A DNA stretch of 64,000 nucleotides from Allolucifera butyrica (GTDB lineage: Bacteria; Bacillota; Negativicutes; Sporomusales; UPPP01). The notes below the pieces were generated by a model that was not told where the DNA came from, searched no databases, and saw nothing but the letters and a program-made list of their open reading frames with translations. Of the stretch, positions 15,746-23,218 are shown in pieces. The position numbers were made by a program, and so were the translations under genes. Where the stretch lies: the NCBI RefSeq assembly GCF_900476375.1, contig NZ_UPPP01000071.1:1-64000 (forward strand). The letters run 5' to 3'. Positions within the stretch are counted from its first letter, which is position 1. Every line of letters begins with the position of its first letter.

Positions 15746-17305
15746 GTGCTTGACGAAGAATACCTGCTTTGGAAACCGGAATCTCCCGACGAGGAACTGT
15801 TTCAGTTCGCAGTGGAAAATTCCCCCCATACCACATGGAAAGTCATCATTGTCGACGATGAAAAAACAATTCACGCCGCCACCCGAAAAGCCTTAAGCGG
15901 CTTTTCTTTTGAAGGCAAGCACCTGCGGTTTGTCAGTGCCTATACCAGGGAAGAGGCTAAACAGGCAATTTTCCGTCACCCCGATGCTGCCGTCATTCTT
16001 TTGGACGTTATGCTCAATGGTGAAAAAGCCGGTTTGGATGTTGTATCTTATATCCGGGATGAACTCAAGAATTTCTTTGTCCGCATTATTTTACGGACAG
16101 GCCAGCCGCAGGAAGCACCGGAAGAGGTCGTCATCCGGGAATACGATATTAATGATTACCGGGAAAAAACGGAAATGACGGCCCGTAAATTGTATACCAT
16201 ACTGACGGCTTCTCTCAGGGCGTACAGGGACATCATGCTTATTGAGAATAACAAGCGGGCCCTTGAGCGCATTCTGGCCTCTTCTTCCTCCCTGCTGGAA
16301 TCACAATCCATGCATAAACTGGCCGGCCGGGTGCTAAATGAACTGACGGACATTCTAAAATTGAACACAACCCGGAACCGCGGCACTCTTTCCGGCCTGA
16401 TTGCCACAAAAGATACCAATGGCGACTTTTACGTAATGACTGCTACCGATAATTACGGGAATATTGTCGGACAATCAATTAACCAGGTATTCTCAGCCTG
16501 CTCGCTGGAAATGTTCCGCAAAGGCCATACGTCTTCTACTGAATACCATAAATTTTTTTGCAGCAAGCACGGTCACGAAACGTTTATTTATCTTGAAGGA
16601 GTCGGACTCATAGACGACTGGGAAACCAAGTTTATGGAGATCTTAATGCTTAATGTCCTCGCCGCCATCGATAATATCTATCTAAATAAAGAAATCGAAG
16701 AAACTCAGAAGGAAATTATTTTTACCCTTGGTGAGTTTTCCGAAGCCCGCTCGCGGGAAACCAGCTATCATGTCAAGCGGGTTGCCGAATATTCCCGTCT
16801 GCTGGCTCTCAAGTACGGACTGCCGGAAGAAGAAGCCGAAATTATCCGGATTGCCACGCCTATGCACGACGTTGGAAAACTGGGTATTACCGACAACATT
16901 CTGAACAAGCCCGGCCGCCTTACGGCCGATGAATTCGAAATTATTAAATCACATGGTATGCTCGGGTATGAAATCTTAAAAAATTCCAACCGGACCATTA
17001 TGCAGGCCGGCGCAGTCATCGCACTGCAACATCATGAAAAATACAACGGGGAAGGCTATCCGCAGGGCCTTAAAGGGGAAGCGATTCATGTTTACGGCCG
17101 GATAACCGCCATTGCTGATGTTTTTGATGCCCTGGGCAGCGACAGGGTATATAAAAAAGCCTGGCCGTTAGATCAAATCCTGGCCTATTTTGAAAAAGAA
17201 AAAGGTCAGCATTTCGACCCGGTCCTGGTAGATATTTTTTTTGCCAATCTCCCCGAATTTCTGGAAATCCGGGACCGTTTCAACGATCCTGCCTCCCAGG
17301 TCTAA
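15746..17305 (+). CDS. Response regulator with DUF3369 and HD-GYP domains (probable c-di-GMP phosphodiesterase)
   Basis: 519 residues from a GTG start with GAGAGGAGC upstream. The receiver domain spans about 30-150, with acidic Asp37/38 and phospho-acceptor Asp87 (ILLDVMLNG). A DUF3369-like region (about 160-330) links it to a C-terminal HD-GYP domain, with MHDVGKLGITD carrying the HD pair and HHEKYNGEGYPQGLKGE carrying the GYP motif. With these residues intact it should hydrolyse c-di-GMP. It forms a two-gene operon with the kinase 14153-15739 and is followed by two hairpins that end transcription. Confidence 0.92.
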   Translation: MLDEEYLLWKPESPDEELFQFAVENSPHTTWKVIIVDDEKTIHAATRKALSGFSFEGKHLRFVSAYTREEAKQAIFRHPDAAVILLDVMLNGEKAGLDVVSYIRDELKNFFVRIILRTGQPQEAPEEVVIREYDINDYREKTEMTARKLYTILTASLRAYRDIMLIENNKRALERILASSSSLLESQSMHKLAGRVLNELTDILKLNTTRNRGTLSGLIATKDTNGDFYVMTATDNYGNIVGQSINQVFSACSLEMFRKGHTSSTEYHKFFCSKHGHETFIYLEGVGLIDDWETKFMEILMLNVLAAIDNIYLNKEIEETQKEIIFTLGEFSEARSRETSYHVKRVAEYSRLLALKYGLPEEEAEIIRIATPMHDVGKLGITDNILNKPGRLTADEFEIIKSHGMLGYEILKNSNRTIMQAGAVIALQHHEKYNGEGYPQGLKGEAIHVYGRITAIADVFDALGSDRVYKKAWPLDQILAYFEKEKGQHFDPVLVDIFFANLPEFLEIRDRFNDPASQV

Positions 17306-17307
17306 AC

Positions 17308-17329
17308 AAGAAAGACCCAAAGGGTCTTT
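17308..17329 (+). repeat. Short dispersed hairpin AAGAAAGACCC-aaa-GGGTCTTT
   Basis: Directly after the HD-GYP gene stop. It is the same hairpin that opens the 112-bp repeats at 7793 and 8356; related versions occur at 48661, 49091 (reverse) and 59995. Confidence 0.7.
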
Positions 17330-17335
17330 AATGGG

Positions 17336-17373
17336 AAAAGAACCACCGCCGGAAAGGCGGTGGTTCTTTTTAT
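17336..17373. terminator. Bidirectional terminator
   Basis: AAGAACCACCGCC / GGCGGTGGTTCTT stem with A run on the left and T run on the right. It can end the HD-GYP gene from the left and the tiny gene 17377-17499 from the right. Confidence 0.85.
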
Positions 17374-17376
17374 TTG

Positions 17377-17499
17377 TTAACAGATGGTCGAACTGCTGCT
17401 GAACGATTCTTCTTCACCGAAGCAGCAGAATAACAGTAGAATAATAATAATGATGATGATCCACCAACTTCCACGGCCGCCACCACAACCAAAACCCAT
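17377..17499 (-). CDS. Tiny Gly/Ile/Cys-rich membrane protein, 40 residues
   Basis: Begins MGFGCGGGRGSWWIIIIIII, then continues LLLFCCFG and a Glu/Ser-rich tail ending STIC. One hydrophobic helix of about 13 residues (seven Ile in a row) follows a glycine-rich start. GGGAGG lies upstream of the ATG and a shared terminator follows. It resembles the tiny proteins at 48703-48822 and 48860-49015 in layout (Gly/Cys-rich head, WII-type helix, Ser-rich part). The style recalls YjcZ-type tiny transmembrane proteins of spore formers, but homology is not shown. Function unknown. Confidence 0.7.
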   Translation of the reverse strand: MGFGCGGGRGSWWIIIIIIILLLFCCFGEEESFSSSSTIC

Positions 17500-17621
17500 G
17501 TTAATTCCTCCCTTTAAACAATTCATATTTTGTAAAGGCTACTTTATCCTATGCAGCGGGCCGTATTTTTGCTATTTCTCCGTCAGTAAAAATCCTTGAC
17601 AGAGGACTGCGGAAAGTGGAT

Positions 17622-18467
17622 TTATAAGTAAATTTTCTGTATTTCTTTTACAACCTGACGGGCCTGACAGGAAACCTGAGGGATACCGTACCCGATAAAC
17701 AACGGCGAAGTAATAAACCGCGGCATAATTTTAACGGTAATTATGCCGTCGATCTGATAAAAAAACAGATTATAACTTTTACAATGTTTATTAAAGTAAT
17801 GCAGTAAATAATGTGTTACAATCTGGATATAATCGGCCATGCGGTCGATATATTGCAAATTCTCCAACCGGACGTTAAACTCATAGAAACCGACTTGCGG
17901 CTCCCTGGTCAGGTTCAATTCCACGCCGGTATCGCAGTCAATAATTTCACCATGCAAGCTTTGCCGCGAAATATTAGGTGTATAATCAATGTTTTTTAAT
18001 CCGACGATCTGCATGTGCGGATGCCGAATCGTACCACCGGAATAAGGGCCATGATTCTTATAAAACAGGACCGATGCAAACTGACCGCTCTGCATCATTT
18101 CCTGCCATTTTTCCACACCAAACCGGATAACCTTATGAAGATGCTCCCGGGAGTAGGTCGACAGTTCCGCATCACAATCATAGGTTTCAATTAGCACCGT
18201 CTGATAAGTATCCTGTAAGACAGGATACTTATTTACCAAAAATAGAATGGGGCCTTCCTCCGCCAGAATTCCTTCCAACTGGTCCCGATGGCAGAAAGGA
18301 CATATATCACCGGAATTAATAACAGTAATCGGCTTAGTACCGCCGAGAATGGAATCAAATGATAAATGTTTTTTATCTACCACTGCTTTTATCTCCCATG
18401 CTGAAATCCTCACTATGTTACATTTTATGCTATGCGTTCCTTTACGACATATTCCACATACAGACAA
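17622..18467 (-). CDS. DUF4931/HIT-superfamily protein (GalT-like fold)
   Basis: The 281-residue frame holds a C-P-F-C knuckle (GDICPFCHRDQ) and a histidine-triad-like motif IRHPHMQIVG near residue 160, preceded by FYKNHGPYSGGT. This arrangement is seen in galactose-1-phosphate uridylyltransferase-like proteins and in DUF4931 proteins. It may transfer or hydrolyse nucleotidyl groups; the substrate is unknown. The start is uncertain. The TTG at 18467 has AGGA close by and adds an N-terminal CGIC knuckle, while a GTG at 18383 with GGGAG about 8 bases upstream would give the more usual length of about 253 residues. No operon partner. Confidence 0.65.
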   Translation of the reverse strand: MSVCGICRKGTHSIKCNIVRISAWEIKAVVDKKHLSFDSILGGTKPITVINSGDICPFCHRDQLEGILAEEGPILFLVNKYPVLQDTYQTVLIETYDCDAELSTYSREHLHKVIRFGVEKWQEMMQSGQFASVLFYKNHGPYSGGTIRHPHMQIVGLKNIDYTPNISRQSLHGEIIDCDTGVELNLTREPQVGFYEFNVRLENLQYIDRMADYIQIVTHYLLHYFNKHCKSYNLFFYQIDGIITVKIMPRFITSPLFIGYGIPQVSCQARQVVKEIQKIYL

Positions 18468-18504
18468 ATCATCCTGCCGGTGTTATGGGTAAAATATCAC
18501 GTAT

Positions 18505-18669
18505 CTAGTGGTCTGTAAACTCTAAAGCTACAGGATGAATTGCGAGAGGTTTTTCGTCCTGTGAGGCGGAGGAGGCGCGCATATCGGAAATATGTAAGCC
18601 GACGAAAACAAAGCAGGGCGGAAAACTTCTCGTAAGAACACTATAGAATTAGGGTTTACAGACCACTAG
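18505..18669. mobile_element. 165-bp foldback element (MITE-like)
   Basis: The two ends are 21-bp inverted repeats matching at 20 positions, starting CTAGTGGTCTGTAAAC. TAT is present on both outer sides, so a TA or TAT target duplication is possible. The interior is also self-complementary (GCGAGAGGTTTTTCGTCCTG against CAGGGCGGAAAACTTCTCG), so the whole element folds into one hairpin. It has no coding capacity and lies in the 289-bp gap between the DUF4931 gene and sspH. The mobilising transposase is not in the window. Confidence 0.8.
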
Positions 18670-18756
18670 TATAAAAAAAGACCGGAATGCACGCGCCATG
18701 CCTCTCCAGTCCCTTTTATGCGATTCCCTTTGCAAATCAAACTAAAATACCCATAA

Positions 18757-18957
18757 TTATTCTGTCAGATCAGGCATCGGCCCCGTTTCCACCAACCGGT
18801 CAATGTCAACGTGAATCGTATTATGCTTTTCCAAATAGGTAACATGTGCGGTATTACGCCCCTTGTCAATATCTTCAATCCAAACATAGTTGTTACGGTA
18901 TTGAACTCCGATACTATCCGGTGATTTTAAAATTTCCTCCGCCCTGTCGGCATTCAT
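18757..18957 (-). CDS. sspH: H-type small acid-soluble spore protein
   Basis: 66 residues from an ATG at 18957 with a strong GGAGGGAGGAAG just upstream; the longer frame to 19008 adds sequence unlike the family. The start MNADRAEEILKSPDSIGVQY and the VWIEDIDKGRNTAHV region match the SspH pattern (N-x-x-R-A-x-E-I-L-x-S-P, then V-W-I-E). SspH is a minor protein packed into Bacillus spores and made in the forespore. It is direct evidence that this organism makes endospores. It is transcribed away from the Trp/His-rich peptide gene, the two starts being 133 bases apart. Confidence 0.88.
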   Translation of the reverse strand: MNADRAEEILKSPDSIGVQYRNNYVWIEDIDKGRNTAHVTYLEKHNTIHVDIDRLVETGPMPDLTE

Positions 18958-19090
18958 TCTTCCTCCCTCCTTCCACATTATAGTATTCGTCTCCGGTACT
19001 AAAATCATGCAATAACCTCCGTCCGCAAAACGGCACCTCTCGTTTTGGTATTACATATTATGTAATACCAAGGACGGAAGGAGGCATATC

Positions 19091-19240
19091 ATGAGCTATT
19101 ACCGTTATAACGGCTACCCGACGCGCCGCTGGCGTCCTGGCTGGGGCTGGGGCGGGGGCTGGTGGGGCTGCTGCCCCTGGCATTCTTGGCATCACTGGCA
19201 TCACTGGCATCACTGGGGCTGGCCCGGCTGGTGGTGGTAG
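19091..19240 (+). CDS. Trp/His/Gly-rich peptide, 49 residues
   Basis: 14 of 49 residues are Trp and 7 are His. It opens MSYYRYNGYPTRRWRPGWGW, has a CC pair in the middle, then an H-H-W triplet repeat (WHSWHHWHHWHHWGW) and ends GWWW. GGAAGGAGG lies 7 bases before the ATG and a strong terminator follows, so this is a real gene. The first part is Tyr/Arg-rich and basic. There is no signal peptide or membrane helix. It is divergent from sspH. A role in the spore coat, metal binding or cross-linking is possible, but nothing in the sequence proves it. I know of no named family. Confidence 0.72.
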   Translation: MSYYRYNGYPTRRWRPGWGWGGGWWGCCPWHSWHHWHHWHHWGWPGWWW

Positions 19241-19251
19241 TACCAAACAAT

Positions 19252-19292
19252 AAAAAGCGTTATCCTTGGCTAAAAGGATAACGCTCTTTTTT
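19252..19292. terminator. Bidirectional terminator
   Basis: AAAAAGCGTTATCCTT / AAGGATAACGCTCTTTTTTT stem-loop between the Trp/His-rich gene and the converging acetyltransferase gene. Confidence 0.85.
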
Positions 19293-19768
19293 TATTTTTT
19301 CTCCGGCCGCACCGGAAAAGCGGCAACCGGCAAATGCATAACCAGCCGGTTCTCGCCGCTGCCGTATTCATCCAGGCGAAGCTCAACAGCCTGGAAACCC
19401 AGCTTTTTTTCATAGACCGCAATCGCGGCCGCATTATCCGGATCCACCGTTAATTCCACTTGTTCAATGTGATCCTGCGCCAACGCCAGGATGCTCTCCC
19501 GGAGCAGTTTGGTGCCCAGCCCCCTGCCCCGGACTTCCCGGGAAATCGATACCCCGACCATATAGGCCCGCTGCGGAAAATCCCAATCCAGCATATATTG
19601 AACGGCGCCGACCACCTCATGATTCTCGCGGATTACATAAACGCGGCCGTGCCGGATCAGCGGCACCAGATGCCACTCATTCATACCACCGGCTCCAAAG
19701 GCTTCTGTTTCCAGCTGCACCAGCCGCTGAATCAGTCTGGGTTCGATCGTGCGCACTAATTCAATCAT
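19292..19768 (-). CDS. GNAT-family N-acetyltransferase
   Basis: 158-residue single GNAT domain. The acetyl-CoA pyrophosphate loop is VRGRGLGTKLL (about residue 80-90, R-x-x-G-x-G), followed by LTVDPDNAAAIAVYEKKLGFQAVE, the usual motif B with Tyr and a Leu-Gly-Phe turn. The ATG overlaps the racemase stop codon (8-base overlap, ATGATTGA) and its GGAGG lies inside the racemase gene, so translation of the two is probably coupled. The acceptor substrate is unknown; an amino acid or D-amino acid is suggested by the partner gene. Confidence 0.85.
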   Translation of the reverse strand: MIELVRTIEPRLIQRLVQLETEAFGAGGMNEWHLVPLIRHGRVYVIRENHEVVGAVQYMLDWDFPQRAYMVGVSISREVRGRGLGTKLLRESILALAQDHIEQVELTVDPDNAAAIAVYEKKLGFQAVELRLDEYGSGENRLVMHLPVAAFPVRPEKK

Positions 19769-20846
19769 GGCCGCCTCCTATATATATCTTCCCCACATAC
19801 CTGGAATTGCATACGGAAAGCAGACCGGCATAAGTCAGGAAGAATTCCATTTCATCACCAACCCTGACCTTCTGCCGGGCTTCCGTAATATCCACAATCA
19901 AATGGTCACTGCTGGCACCCATGATTGTTATATTTTCATCAACCGGTGTAATCCCCTCAATATAAATATCTTGTTTGCCCAAGGCCAGTATCGCCCGCTT
20001 CCGTATGCCCCGGTCAACGAACTGGGGAATATTGCCGAAAGCATCTCTCCCCACACGGCCGATAGGTACGGAAGGCTTGGACTTGACCTCAATAACCTCC
20101 CCCAGCAGCCGGAACGCATCCTGATGGAGCCAGGGAATTTTCCGGCTATTGGTCGTATCCGTACCCAGAAGGATTCCTTCACCGATCCGCAACTGATTCA
20201 CCCCGGCTGGAATCAGTTGTTTTTCCACCAGTAATAAACTGGACGTTCCACCGCCGGAAACAACCTCAAGCTGAATGCCGTAACATCGTTCCACCGCCTC
20301 GACCAGCTTGACCAATGTACCTAAATTATTCGAGCTGGGTAATACACCGCCGAAACAGCCCATGTTAGTCCCCAGGCCAACCAGCCGGACCCCTTTCAGT
20401 TTGACAATATCTTTGACCGCGCACAAGACATTTTCCGTCAGGATTCCTTCCCGCAAATCTCCTACGTCCACCATCAATAAAACCTTGTGCACCCTGTTTC
20501 TTTTGAGCGCAGCCTCGGATAACGCTTTAATTACGGTAATCTCGGAATTCACGCTGATATCGGTATCCTGGACAACGCTATCCACGTTGCTCAACCGGGG
20601 AATCCGTAATAAAGTAATGGGTAAATTAAAGGCGCCTTTATGCAATTCCAGGATATTCTCCATGCGGGAATCGGCCAAACCGTCCACACCGCCGGCCACC
20701 AAGGCCGCAACGATTTCGGGAATGGCACTGAAACCCTTGGTGACTCCCAGCACTTCAATACCCTGTTGATGACATTTTTCCACCACCCGGGCGGCGTTTT
20801 GCTGTAATTTATCCAGGTCAACCTCCAGAGCCGGACTGACTTCCAT
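19761..20846 (-). CDS. PLP-dependent alanine/ornithine racemase-family protein
   Basis: 361 residues from the ATG at 20846; an upstream ATG at 20861 overlaps the AGGAGG and is rejected. The fold is the type III PLP barrel of alanine racemase: the PLP lysine is in EVLGVTKGFSA (about residue 38). VGLGTNMGCFGG, VVSGGGTSSLL and LRIGEGILLGTDTT match the ornithine racemase (Orr)/YhfX branch better than true Alr, and the C-terminal beta domain is short. In clostridia Orr makes D-ornithine for oxidative ornithine breakdown. No other ornithine genes are near, so the substrate is open. Overlaps the GNAT gene. Confidence 0.8.
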   Translation of the reverse strand: MEVSPALEVDLDKLQQNAARVVEKCHQQGIEVLGVTKGFSAIPEIVAALVAGGVDGLADSRMENILELHKGAFNLPITLLRIPRLSNVDSVVQDTDISVNSEITVIKALSEAALKRNRVHKVLLMVDVGDLREGILTENVLCAVKDIVKLKGVRLVGLGTNMGCFGGVLPSSNNLGTLVKLVEAVERCYGIQLEVVSGGGTSSLLLVEKQLIPAGVNQLRIGEGILLGTDTTNSRKIPWLHQDAFRLLGEVIEVKSKPSVPIGRVGRDAFGNIPQFVDRGIRKRAILALGKQDIYIEGITPVDENITIMGASSDHLIVDITEARQKVRVGDEMEFFLTYAGLLSVCNSRYVGKIYIGGGHD

Positions 20847-21001
20847 ATAAAACCTCCTCACATGATTCTCCCAATTAAATCAGCTATTTATCGGCTGAAC
20901 ATATCATATGATAGCCTGCCTTTATCCCGGCAGGCGGGCCGCAAGCAAAGAGAATATGTTTCCATTAATAAGCTATTCTCGTTGCTTTCCATAAATTCCT
21001 T

Positions 21002-21808
21002 TTATTTCCACTCAGTCCTCTCAATCTCATCCATCTTCGCCAATAAAGTCTGAAACTGAGCCAGCTTTTCTTTTTCGTCCACCCGAATACCGGAAGTATA
21101 ATAAGTAATAGCCCCGGAGCCCCCTCCCAGCCGGTCCTGATTTTCCAGGTTCCGTTTCAAATTCATAACCGTCCCCTGAGCCCCGTCAATAATTGCCGTT
21201 TGAGCCGGAAAGATCTTTCGCATCGTATCCTTAAACAAAGGAAAATGCGTACAGCCAAGCACCACCGTTCCATACCGGTTCAGGTCATAAGGAGCCAGAG
21301 CCTTTTCCAAATACGGCCGCACTGTCTGCTCATCAAATTGAAATTTTTCGGCAAACTCGACAAGACCGGGCAGGGCCAAACCGTCCACAATATGCTCGTC
21401 ATCCAGCCGCGCCACCAGATTTTGAAACTTTTCTTCCCGCAGAGTCAGCCTGGTAGCCAACACCAGAACCCGTTTCCCATTTCCCTGACATTGCTGAATG
21501 GCCGGTTTCACTGCGGGCTCAATCCCCATAATCGGAAACGGATACCGCTCCCGTAAATCCCTGACTGCCGCGCTGGTTGCCGCATTGCAGGCAATTACTA
21601 AAGCCTTGACTTGCTGTTGGGCAATAAATTCAACGGCCTCAAAAATATATTTTCTGACTTCCGCCAGCGGCTTTTCGCCATAGGGCACATGAAATGTGTC
21701 GGCATAATAAATGTAATCTTCCCCGGGCAGCAGCTTAAGCGCCTTATGAAGTACGGTAATTCCGCCGACACCCGAGTCAAAAAAACCGATTCCCATTGTA
21801 TCTTTCAT
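21002..21808 (-). CDS. murI: Glutamate racemase
   Basis: Makes D-glutamate for peptidoglycan. From the ATG at 21808 (GGAAAGG just upstream; a second ATG 4 codons later is an alternative) the protein has 268 residues. It begins MKDTMGIGFFDSGVGGITVL, with the conserved first Asp-Ser pair. The two catalytic cysteines lie in IACNAATSAA and VLGCTHFPLF, and ADTFHVPYG is the usual substrate-binding segment. It stands alone between the racemase and sfsA genes on the same strand. Confidence 0.94.
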   Translation of the reverse strand: MKDTMGIGFFDSGVGGITVLHKALKLLPGEDYIYYADTFHVPYGEKPLAEVRKYIFEAVEFIAQQQVKALVIACNAATSAAVRDLRERYPFPIMGIEPAVKPAIQQCQGNGKRVLVLATRLTLREEKFQNLVARLDDEHIVDGLALPGLVEFAEKFQFDEQTVRPYLEKALAPYDLNRYGTVVLGCTHFPLFKDTMRKIFPAQTAIIDGAQGTVMNLKRNLENQDRLGGGSGAITYYTSGIRVDEKEKLAQFQTLLAKMDEIERTEWK

Positions 21809-21924
21809 TTCCTTTCCACTGTAACTTACTATATAGAATACCAATTCCGGCCAAATTTCAACCCTGCCGGATGGTATTAATTAATACTTATGGCAATGGC
21901 CGCCATTTTCCTGCTTTCCATTCT

Positions 21925-23076
21925 CTATATCTTGTCCCTTAAATCATCCAGCCGGTCCATGCGAAAGTATTGCAGCAGTTCGATAAAAGCCGGCGAGTGA
22001 ACCGGATCCTCCCGCATGCCGAATAAATGAGTGTTACAATCACAATCGGAAGCGCCAAAGCCCGGTATCCGCCAATCGGCGATTTTGCTTACCGCCGCGG
22101 CAATTTCATGTTCCAGCGGCGCGGTAGTCCGGATCGGTATCGCCGCATGGGGTTCGCAGATTTGCCGCAAGTAATCAATGTGCCAGTGGAATTTTTTCCG
22201 TTTGCGGCGGTGGCGTTCCAACCGGGCGGTTAAATTTTGTTTGGCTGACCCCACATAAAGATAATAGCCCCGGGGAAAATGCATAATCCCTTTCGTGCCG
22301 ACAGGCAGGGAGCTGTCCACCGGCAGCCGCAAAACAAAAATATAACAGCCGCCGTCTTGTGCTTCCCGGCCAATAATCTCCCAGGGAACCGGCAAAACCC
22401 GGTTCTCCTTTCCCAGAATCAGCCCGGGCAGCCATTCCACCGCCACAGGCACAACCTCAATTTTCCGGCGTAGTTCGTATAAAGTCCGGCTGAACGCCAA
22501 ATCCGTATGATAATCAGGCAAGAAATACTGTGCGTGACGCCATTGAACCAGAAATAACACACCCGTCCGGTAGCCGGCCTTGGTCAGTTCCGCCAGTTCC
22601 CGCAAGTGCTTTCGCCCCCGTTCCGTAGGTGCATCCGGAAACATGGCCAGGGTCCGGCCAAACAACGTGCAGGATTTAATCTCCACAATAAACCGTTCCT
22701 CACCCCGGCCCAGCAGTAAGTCGAACCGGCTGTCGCCGAAAGTAACCTCCCGTTTCATTACATCCCAGCCGCTAAATGCCGGAATCCGGTTTTGCCGGAT
22801 CAATTGCGCGGCAACAAGGTTGCTAAGCTGGGTATCCAGCAGAATTGGCGTTCCGTTCCGTTCGACCCCGACTACCTTATATTGGGTCTTTTTTTCCGCC
22901 CCCGCACTGGGGGTTAAATACAAAAGCCGTCCCGGGAACAAGAGTTCCCACATCCGCCCCGGATTGGGCAGATGTGCCTGAATCCGTTTGCCCTGAAGAT
23001 CGCATTCAACAACGAAACGATTGCAGCGCCGCACAAAACCGGCAGACACAATGCCGCTGTAATACACGTCCGCCAT
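21925..23076 (-). CDS. sfsA: SfsA (sugar fermentation stimulation protein) fused to a GIY-YIG/DUF123 domain
   Basis: A two-domain protein of 383 residues; plain SfsA is about 230-240. Residues 1-235 are SfsA: HLPNPGRMWELL and a nuclease-like site Asp119 (RFDLLL) and VEIKSC (132-137). Residues 240-365 form a DUF123/GIY-YIG-type domain: GCYIFVLRL (243-251), GYYLYVGSA (270-278), then basic LERHRRKRKKFHWHIDYL and later Cys/His residues (DCDCNTHLFG) near the C-terminus. SfsA has been linked to DNA binding and maltose metabolism in E. coli. The pairing of two nuclease-like folds suggests a nucleic-acid role. The start is the first ATG. Confidence 0.88.
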   Translation of the reverse strand: MADVYYSGIVSAGFVRRCNRFVVECDLQGKRIQAHLPNPGRMWELLFPGRLLYLTPSAGAEKKTQYKVVGVERNGTPILLDTQLSNLVAAQLIRQNRIPAFSGWDVMKREVTFGDSRFDLLLGRGEERFIVEIKSCTLFGRTLAMFPDAPTERGRKHLRELAELTKAGYRTGVLFLVQWRHAQYFLPDYHTDLAFSRTLYELRRKIEVVPVAVEWLPGLILGKENRVLPVPWEIIGREAQDGGCYIFVLRLPVDSSLPVGTKGIMHFPRGYYLYVGSAKQNLTARLERHRRKRKKFHWHIDYLRQICEPHAAIPIRTTAPLEHEIAAAVSKIADWRIPGFGASDCDCNTHLFGMREDPVHSPAFIELLQYFRMDRLDDLRDKI

Positions 23077-23162
23077 ATCTGTTTATTTCCTTTCCAATTC
23101 AAATAATTATTCTTATTATACTCCAGGAACTCCAGGAAGCCAAATACTCCCAAGAAAAATGT

Positions 23163-23202
23163 AAAAATACCGCCTGCACTTTCGCAGACGGTATTTTTAT
23201 TT
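23163..23202 (-). terminator. Terminator of the larA gene
   Basis: AAAAATACCGTCTGCG / GCAGGCGGTATTTTTA hairpin directly downstream of larA on the minus strand. Confidence 0.85.
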
Positions 23203-23218
23203 TGCCGGGAAAAACATA

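Noticed and set aside
19058..19246. 62-codon minus-strand frame opposite the Trp/His-rich peptide (Pro/Ala/Met-rich)
   Set aside because: Antisense of the repetitive GGCATCACT/TGG codons; the plus strand has the ribosome binding site and terminator.
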